From Flavobacterium sp. 140616W15 (lineage in GTDB: Bacteria; Bacteroidota; Bacteroidia; Flavobacteriales; Flavobacteriaceae): a stretch of DNA of 64,000 nt. The DNA lies in the NCBI RefSeq assembly GCF_003668995.1, contig NZ_CP033068.1:2852001-2916000 (forward strand). The letters are read 5' to 3'. Both the position numbers and the translations under genes were made by a program. Under the pieces are notes generated by a model. The model was not told the DNA's origin, made no database searches, and was given only the letters and a program-made list of their open reading frames with translations. This document shows positions 43,509-52,933 of the stretch, piece by piece; the stretch's first letter is position 1, and each line of letters opens with the position of its first letter.

Positions 43509-43547
43509 TTTACTTCTCCTTTAAATGAACTAAAATTTACCTGAATT

Positions 43548-45128
43548 ATGAAAAAGTATATATTCCTAGTCCTTACTGGACTATCTATAAGCGCAGTACA
43601 TTCACAAGATATATCTGATGCAATGCGCTATTCACAAGACAACTTAAACGGAACTGCTCGTTTCCGCGCTATGGGAGGTGCATTTGGAGCACTTGGTGGT
43701 GACTTATCTTCTTTGAACATTAACCCTGCTGGTTCTGCAATATTTGCAAACAATCAATTTGGAGTAACATTAAGTAATTACAACACTAAAAATAACTCTA
43801 ATTATTTTGGAACAAAAACTAAGGATAGCGAAAATTCATTCATACTGAATCAGGCTGGTGGAGTTATGGTATTTAAAGATCCTCGCCCAAGTAGCAATTG
43901 GAAAAAACTATCTATAGCTGTTAATTACGAAAACACCAACAACTACAATAATAACATTTTTTCTTCAGGTGTAAACCCAACAAACTCTATAGATAAATAT
44001 TTTCTAAGCTATGCCAATGAAGGCAATAACGGTGCACCAGTACCACAAGAATATGTTATTACAAAAAATGGAGAATCTATAAGTCGCTTATACCGCTTCC
44101 TTGGCAGTAATTTCCCAAACCTTCAATACCCTGGATTAACAGGTTATTCTGCTCAACAAGCAATGTTAGGATACCAAGGCTTTATAGTCGAACCAACAAA
44201 TGAAAATAATCCAAATAGTCCATACTACTCGCTTGTTCCTGCCGGAGGAAATTATTATCAGGAAAATGAAATTCATACCAACGGTTACAATGGTAAATTA
44301 TCATTTAATGCAGCAACTTCATATAAAGACAAATTATTTATTGGAATAAACTTGAATTCTCATTTCGCTGACTACACAAGAAACACAAGCTTTTATGAGG
44401 ACAACACCAATAATAACAGTACAGTTGACCAAATAAACAGATTGCGTTTTGACAACCAACTGTACACTTACGGGAATGGCTTTTCTTTTCAAGTAGGTGC
44501 TATTGCAAAAGTAACTAACCAAGTAAGACTAGGACTTGCATACGAATCAAATACTTGGTATAAATTGTACGACGAAACCACACAAAAATTAGTCAGCGTA
44601 AGAAGCAACAACACTGGAGAATTAGGCCCTACTATAGTTGATCCACAAATCATTAATGTATATGAGGCATACAAACTGCAGACTCCTGGAAAATGGACTG
44701 CCAGTTTTGCATACGTTTTTGGAAAAACTGGATTATTAAGCGTAGATTATGCTATAAAAGATTACGGCAACACTAAATTCAAACCTACTAACGATATCCA
44801 TTTTAGAGGCGTAAATAACACAATGAGCAATGAATTAACCAACAGTAGCGAAGTACGAGTTGGTGCTGAATACAAAATCAAACTACTTAGCTTAAGAGCT
44901 GGTTATAGATACGAACAAAGCCCATACAAAAATAGCACTACAATTGGTGATTTAAACAGCTATTCTGGAGGTTTAGGATATAATTTTGGCGCAACTAAAG
45001 TAGATTTAGCTTATTCTTACGCAAAAAGAAATTCTCAACAAGCATTCTTTAATCAAGGATTTACAGATACCGCTAATATCAATTCAAAATTCAACAATGT
45101 TTCATTAACAATGTTATTTGAACTATAA
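43548..45128 (+). CDS. OMPP1/FadL/TodX-family outer membrane transporter
   Basis: A 526-residue outer-membrane barrel. The signal peptide ends VHSQ near residue 20. The N-terminus DAMRYSQDNLNGTARFRAMG and AFGALGGDLSSLNINPAGSA is the FadL/TodX-type signature seen in Bacteroidota. The protein ends in strands closing with SLTMLFEL. FadL proteins admit hydrophobic molecules such as fatty acids or aromatics; the substrate here is unknown. A strong terminator follows. Confidence 0.9.
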   Translation: MKKYIFLVLTGLSISAVHSQDISDAMRYSQDNLNGTARFRAMGGAFGALGGDLSSLNINPAGSAIFANNQFGVTLSNYNTKNNSNYFGTKTKDSENSFILNQAGGVMVFKDPRPSSNWKKLSIAVNYENTNNYNNNIFSSGVNPTNSIDKYFLSYANEGNNGAPVPQEYVITKNGESISRLYRFLGSNFPNLQYPGLTGYSAQQAMLGYQGFIVEPTNENNPNSPYYSLVPAGGNYYQENEIHTNGYNGKLSFNAATSYKDKLFIGINLNSHFADYTRNTSFYEDNTNNNSTVDQINRLRFDNQLYTYGNGFSFQVGAIAKVTNQVRLGLAYESNTWYKLYDETTQKLVSVRSNNTGELGPTIVDPQIINVYEAYKLQTPGKWTASFAYVFGKTGLLSVDYAIKDYGNTKFKPTNDIHFRGVNNTMSNELTNSSEVRVGAEYKIKLLSLRAGYRYEQSPYKNSTTIGDLNSYSGGLGYNFGATKVDLAYSYAKRNSQQAFFNQGFTDTANINSKFNNVSLTMLFEL

Positions 45129-45149
45129 CAAACCATTGACACACGTATA

Positions 45150-45185
45150 AAATCCGTCTGATCTTTATCAGACGGATTTTTTTTA
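45150..45185 (+). terminator. Terminator after the FadL-like gene
   Basis: AATCCGTCTGAT (45151-45162) pairs with ATCAGACGGATT (45167-45178), followed by a T-run. Confidence 0.9.
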
Positions 45186-45252
45186 GCTCTGATAAAAACA
45201 AAACCTTTTTTCTGTTCATCAAGGAAATAGAAAAGATAAAGCAAACACTTAA

Positions 45253-45270
45253 TCCCAATAACTATCGGAA
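45253..45270. repeat. CCCGATAGCTATCGGG-type palindromic repeat, copy 3
   Basis: TCCCAATAACTATCGGAA is a degenerate relative of the palindromes at 12317 and 13278. It lies in the 239-base spacer before rimO. Confidence 0.5.
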
Positions 45271-45340
45271 AGCACCTAAAACCAACAATACCAACTTCAG
45301 AAAAAACAAGGAATCATGGTGTTTCTAGGAATAAAAAATG

Positions 45341-45348
45341 TAATTTTG
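45341..45348 (+). promoter_or_regulatory. rimO promoter -7 box
   Basis: TAATTTTG fits TAnnTTTG, 19 bases before the ATG at 45368. Confidence 0.65.
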
Positions 45349-45367
45349 CACTCCAATTTATAAAAGT

Positions 45368-46681
45368 ATGAGAACCAAGTCTTTAAAAAAGAATAAAATC
45401 AACGTAATCACTCTTGGGTGTTCGAAAAATGTATATGATAGTGAAGTACTTATGGGTCAACTTCGCGCTAACGGAAAAGAAGTAACACATGAAGCTCCTG
45501 CTGCCGAAGAAGGCAATATTATTGTTATAAATACTTGCGGTTTTATTGATAACGCTAAAGCGGAGTCAGTAAACATGATTTTAGAGTATGCAGACAAAAA
45601 AGAAAAAGGACTAGTCGATAAAGTTTTTGTAACAGGATGCTTATCTGAACGTTACAGACCTGATTTAGAAAAAGAAATCCCAAATGTAGATCAATTTTTC
45701 GGAACTACTGAGTTACCTCAATTATTAAAAGCATTGGGTGCCGATTATAAACATGAATTATTAGGTGAGCGTTTAACAACTACTCCAAAAAATTACGCTT
45801 ATTTAAAAATTGCAGAAGGTTGCGATAGACCTTGTAGTTTTTGTGCGATTCCTCTTATGCGTGGGAAACACGTATCTCAAACCATTGAAAAATTAGTTAA
45901 AGAAACTGAAGGATTAGCTAAAAATGGTGTAAAAGAATTGATTTTGATTGCCCAAGATTTAACTTATTACGGTCTTGATATATATAAGAAAAGAAATTTA
46001 GCTGAGTTACTTGAAGCGTTAGTAAAAGTAGAAGGCATTGAATGGATTCGTTTACATTACGCCTTCCCTACTGGTTTCCCAATGGATGTACTAGAGGTTA
46101 TGAAACGCGAGCCTAAGATTTGTAACTATATTGACATTCCGTTACAACACATTTCGGATTCAGTTTTAAAATCAATGCGACGTGGCACAACTCAAGAAAA
46201 AACAACCCAATTATTAAAAGATTTCCGCAAAGCTGTTCCTGGAATGGCTATCAGAACTACGCTAATTGTAGGATACCCGGGAGAAACTCAAGAAGATTTC
46301 AATATTCTTAAGGACTTTGTTCAGGAAATGAAATTTGACAGAATGGGATGTTTCGCCTATTCGCATGAAGAAAACACACATGCTTATTTACTAGAAGACG
46401 ATGTCCCAGATCAAGTAAAACAAGATCGTGCTAACGAAATCATGGAATTACAATCTCAGATTTCATGGGATTTAAACCAAGAAAAAGTTGGACAAACCTT
46501 CAAATGTATTATTGACAGAAAAGAAGGCGCTCATTTTGTTGGAAGAACTGAATTTGACAGCCCTGATGTTGACAACGAAGTATTAATCGATGCCTCTAAA
46601 CATTATGTAAAAACAGGAGAATTTGTTAATATTAAAATAATAGAAGCTACAGAATTTGATTTATACGGCGAACCTGTTTAA
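45368..46681 (+). CDS. rimO: Ribosomal protein S12 methylthiotransferase
   Basis: A 437-residue radical-SAM enzyme that methylthiolates an Asp of ribosomal protein S12. The N-terminal UPF0004 domain has three cluster cysteines (TLGCSKN, NTCGFID, VTGCLSE). The radical-SAM motif is GCDRPCSFCAIPLMRG (C-x3-C-x2-C), and a TRAM domain closes the protein (GQTFKCIIDRKEG). RimO rather than MiaB is supported by KNVYDSEVLMGQL and SYEENTHAY-like SHEENTHAY. It has its own promoter. Confidence 0.96.
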   Translation: MRTKSLKKNKINVITLGCSKNVYDSEVLMGQLRANGKEVTHEAPAAEEGNIIVINTCGFIDNAKAESVNMILEYADKKEKGLVDKVFVTGCLSERYRPDLEKEIPNVDQFFGTTELPQLLKALGADYKHELLGERLTTTPKNYAYLKIAEGCDRPCSFCAIPLMRGKHVSQTIEKLVKETEGLAKNGVKELILIAQDLTYYGLDIYKKRNLAELLEALVKVEGIEWIRLHYAFPTGFPMDVLEVMKREPKICNYIDIPLQHISDSVLKSMRRGTTQEKTTQLLKDFRKAVPGMAIRTTLIVGYPGETQEDFNILKDFVQEMKFDRMGCFAYSHEENTHAYLLEDDVPDQVKQDRANEIMELQSQISWDLNQEKVGQTFKCIIDRKEGAHFVGRTEFDSPDVDNEVLIDASKHYVKTGEFVNIKIIEATEFDLYGEPV

Positions 46682-46727
46682 ATTTACAATACATTTTTTT
46701 GATTTTTTGATTTTAAAGATATAAAAC

Positions 46728-47252
46728 ATGAAAACAATTCAAGCTGCAATAGTTTTTGCATTTATTTTATTTTTTGCTAATTCAGTTTCTGCACAATACG
46801 GAAATGGATATGGAAATGGCTACGGTAATGGATATGGTGGCCGAGGTGGCTACGGAGGAGGAATGAACGGCGGAATGAGTCAAGGCATGGGTGGCATGGG
46901 ACCATCTGCAAACACTTCTAAGCCAAAAGAAATTCCTGTTGAAGTAACTGTTGCTAAAATAATGGAAAACATGAAGCCTGAACTAAATCTTGATGCTCTT
47001 CAAGAAATTGCAGTATCGAATGTTCTTATCGAAAGCATTAAAGAACAGGGCATACTTTTGAAAAATGAAAGCAGTAGTCAAGACGAAAAAATAAAACAAA
47101 TTCAAGCGCTTTCTGATGCTACAGATAAAAGAGTATCCGATTTTTTAAGCAAAGATCAAAAGGAAAAATACACTCTTTATATGGAACAACTAAAAGATCA
47201 AAGTAGTTCTAAAAAATCAAAAAAGAAGAAGAAAAAAGAAAAAGAACAGTAA
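46728..47252 (+). CDS. Secreted Gly-rich protein with lysine-rich tail
   Basis: A 174-residue exported protein of unknown function. The signal peptide (1-23) ends VSAQ. Next come GNGY repeats and Gly/Met-rich sequence to about residue 60, then a helical region with KIMENMKPELNLDALQEIAV and SDATDKRVSDFLSKDQKEKY, similar to short Spy-like or DUF-type stress helices. The tail is polylysine/glutamate. It stands between rimO and an amidase gene with short gaps, possibly as one operon. Confidence 0.65.
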   Translation: MKTIQAAIVFAFILFFANSVSAQYGNGYGNGYGNGYGGRGGYGGGMNGGMSQGMGGMGPSANTSKPKEIPVEVTVAKIMENMKPELNLDALQEIAVSNVLIESIKEQGILLKNESSSQDEKIKQIQALSDATDKRVSDFLSKDQKEKYTLYMEQLKDQSSSKKSKKKKKKEKEQ

Positions 47253-47285
47253 TTGTTAGTAAAAACATAAAACAATTTTTAAGAC

Positions 47286-48185
47286 ATGAAAAAGTATTTT
47301 TACTGTTTGACCATAGCAATTGCAATTACTTCTTGCTCTACGAATCCATATAAAACAAGTGAAAAAGTATACGATCAGCAACTTAAGTCTCTTGAAGATA
47401 AAATTACAAACAAAGAAGCGCATCCTATACCTCCTCCTGTTGCAACTATAAGCATAGACACGTCATATGCAAATCAGTTACACATTTATAAGGACTCGCT
47501 TTCGCAAACTGGATCTACTTCGCTACAAAATGGCATTAATACACAATGGATAGGTACTGTAAACTTTAATTTACGTAAACCTAACTTTATCATTATCCAT
47601 CATACAGCTCAGGATTCTTTACAACAAACCATAAATACATTTACTAAAACAAAAACACAAGTAAGTGCTCATTACATTATCTCGAGAGACGGTAAAGTGG
47701 TCCAAATGTTAAATGATTATTTACGTGCGTGGCATGCTGGTAATGCTACATGGGGAAAAAACACCGATCTTAACTCCTCTTCACTAGGTATTGAACTTGA
47801 TAACAACGGAGTTGAACCTTTTTCGGAAACACAGATGAATAGCTTAATTGCCCTTTTGACAAGGCTAAAAAAGGAATACAACGTACCAACACAAAATATT
47901 TTAGGCCATGCCGATATTGCTCCAGGCAGAAAACAAGACCCAAGTAAATTGTTTCCCTGGAAAACACTAGCTGGACTAGGATTTGGAATCTGGCAAGATG
48001 AGATACTAGAAGAAGCTCCTTTCGATTTTAGAATTGAACCTGCCTTGCGAATTATTGGCTACAATACTAAAAACCTTACAGCTGCAATAACAGCTTTTAA
48101 ACTACATTATATCCAAACCGAAGTTGATAATGTATTAGACAGAAAAACAATAAATACAATTTATTCTATTTATAAAAAACAATAA
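47286..48185 (+). CDS. N-acetylmuramoyl-L-alanine amidase lipoprotein
   Basis: A 299-residue amidase_2 enzyme that cleaves peptidoglycan between MurNAc and L-Ala. The lipoprotein signal is AIAITSCSTN (Cys at 17). Zinc ligands and catalytic residues fit IIHHTAQD, the second His in AWHAGNATWG and the third in GHADIAPGRKQDPS. A C-terminal region (RIIGYNTKNLTAAITAFKLH) is probably a small wall-binding domain, as in AmiD. It follows the Gly-rich protein by 33 bases; a terminator comes next. Confidence 0.92.
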   Translation: MKKYFYCLTIAIAITSCSTNPYKTSEKVYDQQLKSLEDKITNKEAHPIPPPVATISIDTSYANQLHIYKDSLSQTGSTSLQNGINTQWIGTVNFNLRKPNFIIIHHTAQDSLQQTINTFTKTKTQVSAHYIISRDGKVVQMLNDYLRAWHAGNATWGKNTDLNSSSLGIELDNNGVEPFSETQMNSLIALLTRLKKEYNVPTQNILGHADIAPGRKQDPSKLFPWKTLAGLGFGIWQDEILEEAPFDFRIEPALRIIGYNTKNLTAAITAFKLHYIQTEVDNVLDRKTINTIYSIYKKQ

Positions 48186-48210
48186 AAAGACATAAATTCA
48201 TATTACATAA

Positions 48211-48250
48211 AAACACGCTTTAGACAACTCTAAAGCGTGTTTTATTTTTT
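48211..48250 (+). terminator. Terminator after the amidase gene
   Basis: AACACGCTTTAGA (48212-48224) pairs with TCTAAAGCGTGTT (48229-48241), followed by T's. Confidence 0.88.
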
Positions 48251-48268
48251 ATAGCAATAACTGTAAAT

Positions 48269-48307
48269 AAAAAAAACTGCCAAAACATTATTATGTTTTG
48301 ACAGTTC
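48269..48307 (-). terminator. Terminator of the porin gene
   Basis: On the minus strand ACTGTCAAAACAT pairs with ATGTTTTGGCAGT (one mismatch), followed by eight T. Confidence 0.8.
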
Positions 48308-48347
48308 AAAAAAATAAAAAAAAAAAAAAAATATCAATCTTAATATT

Positions 48348-49433
48348 TTAAAAAGAATAGGTAGCTGCAACTAATGCAAAGGCCATCTTTCCTGTTGGAG
48401 CAGAATTACTGTTAAGAAAAACATCCTCAGAAGCATTATCTAGTCTTATCTCTGGAATTATCGTCATATTTCCAACTTTATAATTAAGTGATACGGTATT
48501 TGCAAAAACATTTGAACCTGCAACTGTTCCTAAACTTGCTACAGCATCTTTTGCATTAAAATATTCCATTCTATAGGCTAATCCAAGATTCTCTTTAAAC
48601 TTATAATAAGCATATCCAACTAATGAAAACCATTCTCCATCAAGATCACTATCATAATCATTAGTAGTTTTAGCATACGTTGCATTGAGTCCTAAAGAAA
48701 AAGCATCACTAAGAGCCTTTGTCCCCACAAAATCAAATTGTGTTTTATTTTCTCCTGTTGGCACAACCGCAGTACCAGGAGTAGAATTCGTACTTCCTGA
48801 AGTGAAATTCAAATAAGCACTACCTGTATCGGCAATGTAAGCCAATTGTCCTAGGTATGTTTTTTGACTAGAACCAGCTTCCATCACTGATTTAAAATCA
48901 GTAGGATTAGTAACACCTAACATAAAACTAAACTCACCAGTTACGTATTGCACCTTCACTCCTGTATTAAAAAAAGGCCCATAGGAAAATGCATATGACA
49001 TACTATAATTCTTATTATCAACAGCATCCAATAATTCATACCCAATATGAGTACCAAAACTACCTGCAGTTACAGAAAAACTATCGGATAAATCATACTT
49101 AAGAAATAATTGTTTTATCAAAAAAGAAGCCTTATTATTATTGTACTCATTATAAGAGAACTCTGTTGCTCTTGTACCAAATCCTAAATCTACAAAAGCA
49201 GAAGCTTTTCCAAATTTATGTGAAGCTTCTATAGAAGCCATTCCTAATTCGAATGAGTCCTGTGAATTTGTAAAACTAGTTAAACCGTTTTGTTGTTTAG
49301 AAAAATCATATTTGTAATAAACATCTGCCGACCCTCCAAATACTGTCACTGGAGCAACCGTTTCTTTATCTTCCTGGGCAAGAGCAAAAGAACTCGTTAA
49401 CATTAAAGCTAAAATATGTATTACTCTTTTCAT
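48348..49433 (-). CDS. OmpL-like beta-barrel porin-2 family protein
   Basis: A 361-residue outer-membrane porin. The signal peptide ends ALAQ near residue 20. The mature start, VTVFGGSADVYYKYDFSKQ, and later FLIKQLFLKYDLSDSFSVTA and GPFFNTGVKVQY match the bbp2/OmpL family; the last residue is Phe, as in most barrels. Family members are often linked to nitrogen genes (amt, glnB), but none is adjacent here. Its upstream side opens on a 747-base non-coding gap. Confidence 0.85.
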   Translation of the reverse strand: MKRVIHILALMLTSSFALAQEDKETVAPVTVFGGSADVYYKYDFSKQQNGLTSFTNSQDSFELGMASIEASHKFGKASAFVDLGFGTRATEFSYNEYNNNKASFLIKQLFLKYDLSDSFSVTAGSFGTHIGYELLDAVDNKNYSMSYAFSYGPFFNTGVKVQYVTGEFSFMLGVTNPTDFKSVMEAGSSQKTYLGQLAYIADTGSAYLNFTSGSTNSTPGTAVVPTGENKTQFDFVGTKALSDAFSLGLNATYAKTTNDYDSDLDGEWFSLVGYAYYKFKENLGLAYRMEYFNAKDAVASLGTVAGSNVFANTVSLNYKVGNMTIIPEIRLDNASEDVFLNSNSAPTGKMAFALVAATYSF

Positions 49434-50180
49434 GTTTTAAATGGTTTTGGTTAATAATTGGTTTGGTTATTTTTTTATGAATGCCATTTATATTCTATAT
49501 AATATCAAAGAACTGCAGTACTGATTTATACTAATAAATAGCCTTGGTAAAACATGTTTCTGAGGCGAATTTATTAACTTTTAGATTAGATAATCTTAAA
49601 AAATTTATTTTTTTGATCTGTTTCAGAAAGATTTACGGATTACAAAAATTACGACACCTAATTATCACTATTATACATTTTAGAGGTATGTTTTTAAAAA
49701 AATCAATAACCTATAAAATAGAAAAACTGAACTAAAAACACAAAACAAAACCACATACCCCATCAAAAAATAATAAAATAAACTTAAAAATGCTAAAAAG
49801 AACACATAACCCCACTAAAAAATAGGGTAGATTAATTTTACATACAAAATAACAAAAAACAAACAACATCATAAAACGCAATCAGAACAGAAAAGAAACT
49901 AACAATTACAGTCCTACAAAACAAACAGCCAAAACAAGTTCGTACACATCGTAAAAAGTCCGAAAGTCATAGACATCAAAAAAGGCTAAAATCACTAATA
50001 AAACAACTGCAAAACCAAACAACCAAACAAAGACTCAAAATCAATTAACCTAAGAGGAAGCACTAAAACCATTAAAAAAGGACAACTACTAAGACAAGAA
50101 GAAAGTTTCCTTAAATTATAGACAAAAAAAATCCCAATCCGTTATTTCGGATTGGGACTTAGTATATTACTTAAAGCAGA
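49434..50180. other. Long non-coding gap with A/C-rich plus strand
   Basis: No supported gene lies in 747 bases. 49434-49735 is ordinary AT-rich sequence, presumably with the porin promoter. About 49736-50120 is strongly skewed: in four 60-base lines counted by hand (49741, 49861, 49921, 49981), 190 of 240 bases are A or C. Frames on both strands are short. A terminator for yajC lies at 50129-50160. No known RNA family was recognised. Confidence 0.6.
50129..50160 (-). terminator. Terminator after yajC
   Basis: On the minus strand TCCCAATCCG pairs with CGGATTGGGA around AAATAA, followed by a T-run. Confidence 0.9.
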
Positions 50181-50453
50181 CTATTTCTTAGCCAAAGCCG
50201 CACTCATTTCCATAGAAATTGCAGAACGCTCCATTTTTAATTTTCCAGACATTGTTTCGATAACTACAGTTGTTTCTGCAAGCTCTGAAACTTTTCCATG
50301 AAGACCACTTTTTGTTATAATTTTATCACCTACTTTTAGGCTATTTTCAAATTCTTTTTCATTTTTCGCACGTTTTTGTTGCGGTCTAATCATAAAGAAA
50401 TAGATCACTACAAACATTAATAGAAACGGTGCAAATTGAGTTAATTGTTCCAT
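50181..50453 (-). CDS. yajC: Preprotein translocase accessory subunit YajC
   Basis: A 90-residue inner-membrane protein associated with SecDF. One helix (LLMFVVIYFFMIRPQQKR) leads into a cytoplasmic domain with LKVGDKIITKSGLHGKV and ETTVVIETMSGKLKMERSAI. The length is normal. It lies 30 bases downstream of nusB on the minus strand, the conserved nusB-yajC order of this class, and is followed by a terminator. Confidence 0.95.
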   Translation of the reverse strand: MEQLTQFAPFLLMFVVIYFFMIRPQQKRAKNEKEFENSLKVGDKIITKSGLHGKVSELAETTVVIETMSGKLKMERSAISMEMSAALAKK

Positions 50454-50483
50454 AATTTAAATTCTGTTTTTATTTAATAATTA

Positions 50484-51428
50484 TTACATTAAACCACGAC
50501 CAGCTTTAATTAATTTCTTGCTAGCCTCCAGTTCTTTTACAAGATTATCTAAAATCCCGTTGATAAAAATACTACTTTTTGGCGTAGAATACTCTTTTGC
50601 AATTTCTAAATATTCGTTAAGAGTTACTTTTACTGGAATTGATGGGAATTTTAAAAATTCACAAATTGCCATTTTTAAGATAATAGTATCTATTTCTGCA
50701 ATACGATCACTATCCCAGTTTGGAGTTTTATCTACATATTCTTTCGCAAATTCAGATTCATTTAAAACTGTTTTTCTAAACAAGTCTTTTACAAAATCTC
50801 GATCCTCATTATCTTTATACAATTTAGGAACTCTAAAATTATCGTCCTCTCCAGCAGTAATACCTTTTAATTGTTTGATGATATGTGTATTTACCACAGG
50901 AATATCATCTACCCATGTAAGCTTATCATCTTCTAAGTACTCGTATAATTTTTCATTAGGAACGATTACTTCTGTGAATAAATCAACAATAAACTGTTTG
51001 TCTTCTTCAAACGTGTTTACTGAATTACTCATGTATTTTGCATACTGCTTACTTGCCTTAATATCATTAAGAAGTAATATAATATAATCATCATTTAATG
51101 ACCAATTAGTGATTTTACGATTCTCCAAAGCTATACTAAGAGAATTATTCTCAGCTAGGATTTGAAAAATAGCATTCTTAATAAATTTTTCGTTTGGATT
51201 ACGCTCTTCAGGAGTCGCAAGATGTTTTTTACTTGATAAGTGTAAAAAAATTGTCTCTTTTTTACAAATTTCGATTAACGAAGAAACCATTACAAGATAT
51301 AAATCCTGAATATTATCAATACTATAAAAAAGAAACTTCTCTTCTTTTTCAAGATTATCAGAACCGTTTTGATGCATTGCATAAATGGACTGCATTACTT
51401 TAACGCGTATGTGTCTTCTATTTACCAC
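50484..51428 (-). CDS. nusB: Transcription antitermination factor NusB
   Basis: A 314-residue NusB, much longer than the about 140 residues in Enterobacteria because of an N-terminal extension typical of Bacteroidota. It begins MVNRRHIRVKVMQSIYAMHQ. The C-terminal half holds the conserved NusB region WDSDRIAEIDTIILKMAICE and IPVKVTLNEYLEIAKEYSTP with FINGILDNL. It binds boxA in rRNA leader RNA with S10. yajC follows; a -7 box lies upstream. Confidence 0.95.
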   Translation of the reverse strand: MVNRRHIRVKVMQSIYAMHQNGSDNLEKEEKFLFYSIDNIQDLYLVMVSSLIEICKKETIFLHLSSKKHLATPEERNPNEKFIKNAIFQILAENNSLSIALENRKITNWSLNDDYIILLLNDIKASKQYAKYMSNSVNTFEEDKQFIVDLFTEVIVPNEKLYEYLEDDKLTWVDDIPVVNTHIIKQLKGITAGEDDNFRVPKLYKDNEDRDFVKDLFRKTVLNESEFAKEYVDKTPNWDSDRIAEIDTIILKMAICEFLKFPSIPVKVTLNEYLEIAKEYSTPKSSIFINGILDNLVKELEASKKLIKAGRGLM

Positions 51429-51456
51429 CTTGTAAGAACATTTAAAAATTAATTTG

Positions 51457-51464
51457 CAAAAATA
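51457..51464 (-). promoter_or_regulatory. nusB-yajC promoter -7 box
   Basis: On the minus strand it reads TATTTTTG, 28 bases before the ATG at 51428. Confidence 0.55.
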
Positions 51465-51546
51465 AGTATTTCATACCTTATAATGAAATTTATACTTAGT
51501 TTATTTAAGAATAATTTCAAGCTTATAATCATTGCTTTTTATGCAT

Positions 51547-51593
51547 AAAAAAATCTCAGTTCTCAATCTCAACAAACACTTAAGAGCTGAGAT
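51547..51593 (-). terminator. Terminator after the amino acid dehydrogenase gene
   Basis: On the minus strand ATCTCAG pairs with CTGAGAT, with internal CTC/GAG, followed by TTTTTTT. Confidence 0.75.
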
Positions 51594-51623
51594 AGAAAAC
51601 TGAGACAAAATCAAGCTCGTTTT

Positions 51624-52730
51624 TTACTTTTTACTATTCTCGATTCTTCTTAAATCGATACGATTTTGAGCAATCGTTAAAGCTGCATGATGTGTAGTCA
51701 TACCGTTTTTAACAGCAAAATCAAAAATCTCAAGCGTAGTATTGTAGATATTTTCAGTCTTACGCATGATTTCCGCTTTACCATAATGCTCTAATTCTGC
51801 ATAAACATTAATGATTCCACCTGCATTAATCAAGAAATCCGGAGCATATAAAATCCCTCTTTCTTGCAATATAGCACCATGAACATTTTCGTTTGCCAAT
51901 TGATTATTAGCTGCACCAGCAATAACCTTAGCTTTTATCTTACTTACAGTCGCATCATTTAACACTGCTCCCATTGCGCAAGGCGCATAAACATCAACAT
52001 CTGCACTGTACAAATCATCACCTGCAAAAATAGTAGCACCATATTTTTTAGCTACTTCATATAATCTTTCTTCGTTGATATCTGTAATAGTAACTATTGC
52101 ACCTTCTTTAGTTAAATACTCAACCAAAGCTTCACCTACGTGACCAATTCCTTGTACTAATACTTTTTTACCATCTAAATTATCTGATCCAAATTGTTGT
52201 TTTACAGCCGCTTTCATTCCTAAAAACACACCGTAAGCAGTAACTGGAGATGGATTACCAGACCCCCCTCTTTCTTCAGAAATCCCTGTAACATAAGGAG
52301 TAACATCTCTTACAATGTCCATATCCTTAGTTTCCATTCCAACATCTTCAGCAGTAATATATCTTCCGCTTAAAGAATGTACAAATTCTCCAAACTTACG
52401 CATCAATTCAGGTGTTTTTTGAGTTTTGGCATCTCCAATAATAACGGCTTTACCTCCACCAATATTCAATCCTGTGATAGCAGATTTATATGTCATACCT
52501 CTAGAAAGACGTAAAACATCGTTTAATGCTTCCCATTCGTTTGCATAATTAAACATCCTTGTCCCTCCCAAAGCAGGCCCCATAACTGAATTATGAATAC
52601 CAATAATTGCTTTTAAACCTGTATCTTTGTCATTACAAAATACAATTTGTTCGTGATCATCAAACGATAGTTGACCAAAAACGGGATCCATTTTTTGAAG
52701 TTCCTTTCCAGTTGCAAAAGCTGCATTCAT
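51624..52730 (-). CDS. Leucine/valine/phenylalanine/glutamate-type dehydrogenase
   Basis: A 368-residue NAD-dependent amino acid dehydrogenase of the Leu/Val/Phe branch. The substrate Lys lies in GPALGGTRM and in GLNIGGGKAVIIGD. The Rossmann motif is VLVQGIGHVGEALVEYL. The C-terminal NNQLANENVHGAIL is typical. It oxidatively deaminates branched-chain amino acids or runs in reverse. The length matches leucine dehydrogenase; the exact substrate is not decided. It is a monocistronic unit with promoter at 52781 and terminator at 51547. Confidence 0.92.
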   Translation of the reverse strand: MNAAFATGKELQKMDPVFGQLSFDDHEQIVFCNDKDTGLKAIIGIHNSVMGPALGGTRMFNYANEWEALNDVLRLSRGMTYKSAITGLNIGGGKAVIIGDAKTQKTPELMRKFGEFVHSLSGRYITAEDVGMETKDMDIVRDVTPYVTGISEERGGSGNPSPVTAYGVFLGMKAAVKQQFGSDNLDGKKVLVQGIGHVGEALVEYLTKEGAIVTITDINEERLYEVAKKYGATIFAGDDLYSADVDVYAPCAMGAVLNDATVSKIKAKVIAGAANNQLANENVHGAILQERGILYAPDFLINAGGIINVYAELEHYGKAEIMRKTENIYNTTLEIFDFAVKNGMTTHHAALTIAQNRIDLRRIENSKK

Positions 52731-52780
52731 AGCAAATAATTTTTGTTAGTTAAAATTATGAATTTGTCAAAAAGACATTT

Positions 52781-52788
52781 CAAATTTA
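52781..52788 (-). promoter_or_regulatory. -7 box of the dehydrogenase gene
   Basis: On the minus strand it reads TAAATTTG, about 50 bases before the ATG. Confidence 0.5.
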
Positions 52789-52933
52789 TACAAAAAATAT
52801 ACATACATCATTTTTTTAATTAAAAAATAGCAATCCAACAATTGAACAGTCTTTAATAAGCACATTGAAAATTATCCAAAACAGATGTTTTCCAATAAAA
52901 CAAAATCATTTCAACACAGAATATCTTAAAAAA

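Noticed and set aside
43234..43524. Second ORF within the low-complexity lipoprotein gene
   Set aside because: It is a frame shadow of the repetitive Ser/Asn/Arg coding region; the lipoprotein frame has the signal sequence and the start.
49544..49735. Small ORF in the porin-yajC gap
   Set aside because: AT-rich, no ribosome site, no recognisable composition or family, and it overlaps the likely porin promoter region.
52865..52933. Upstream TTG start for the ABC exporter
   Set aside because: The added 23 residues are not family-like, and ATG 52934 gives the usual N-terminus.
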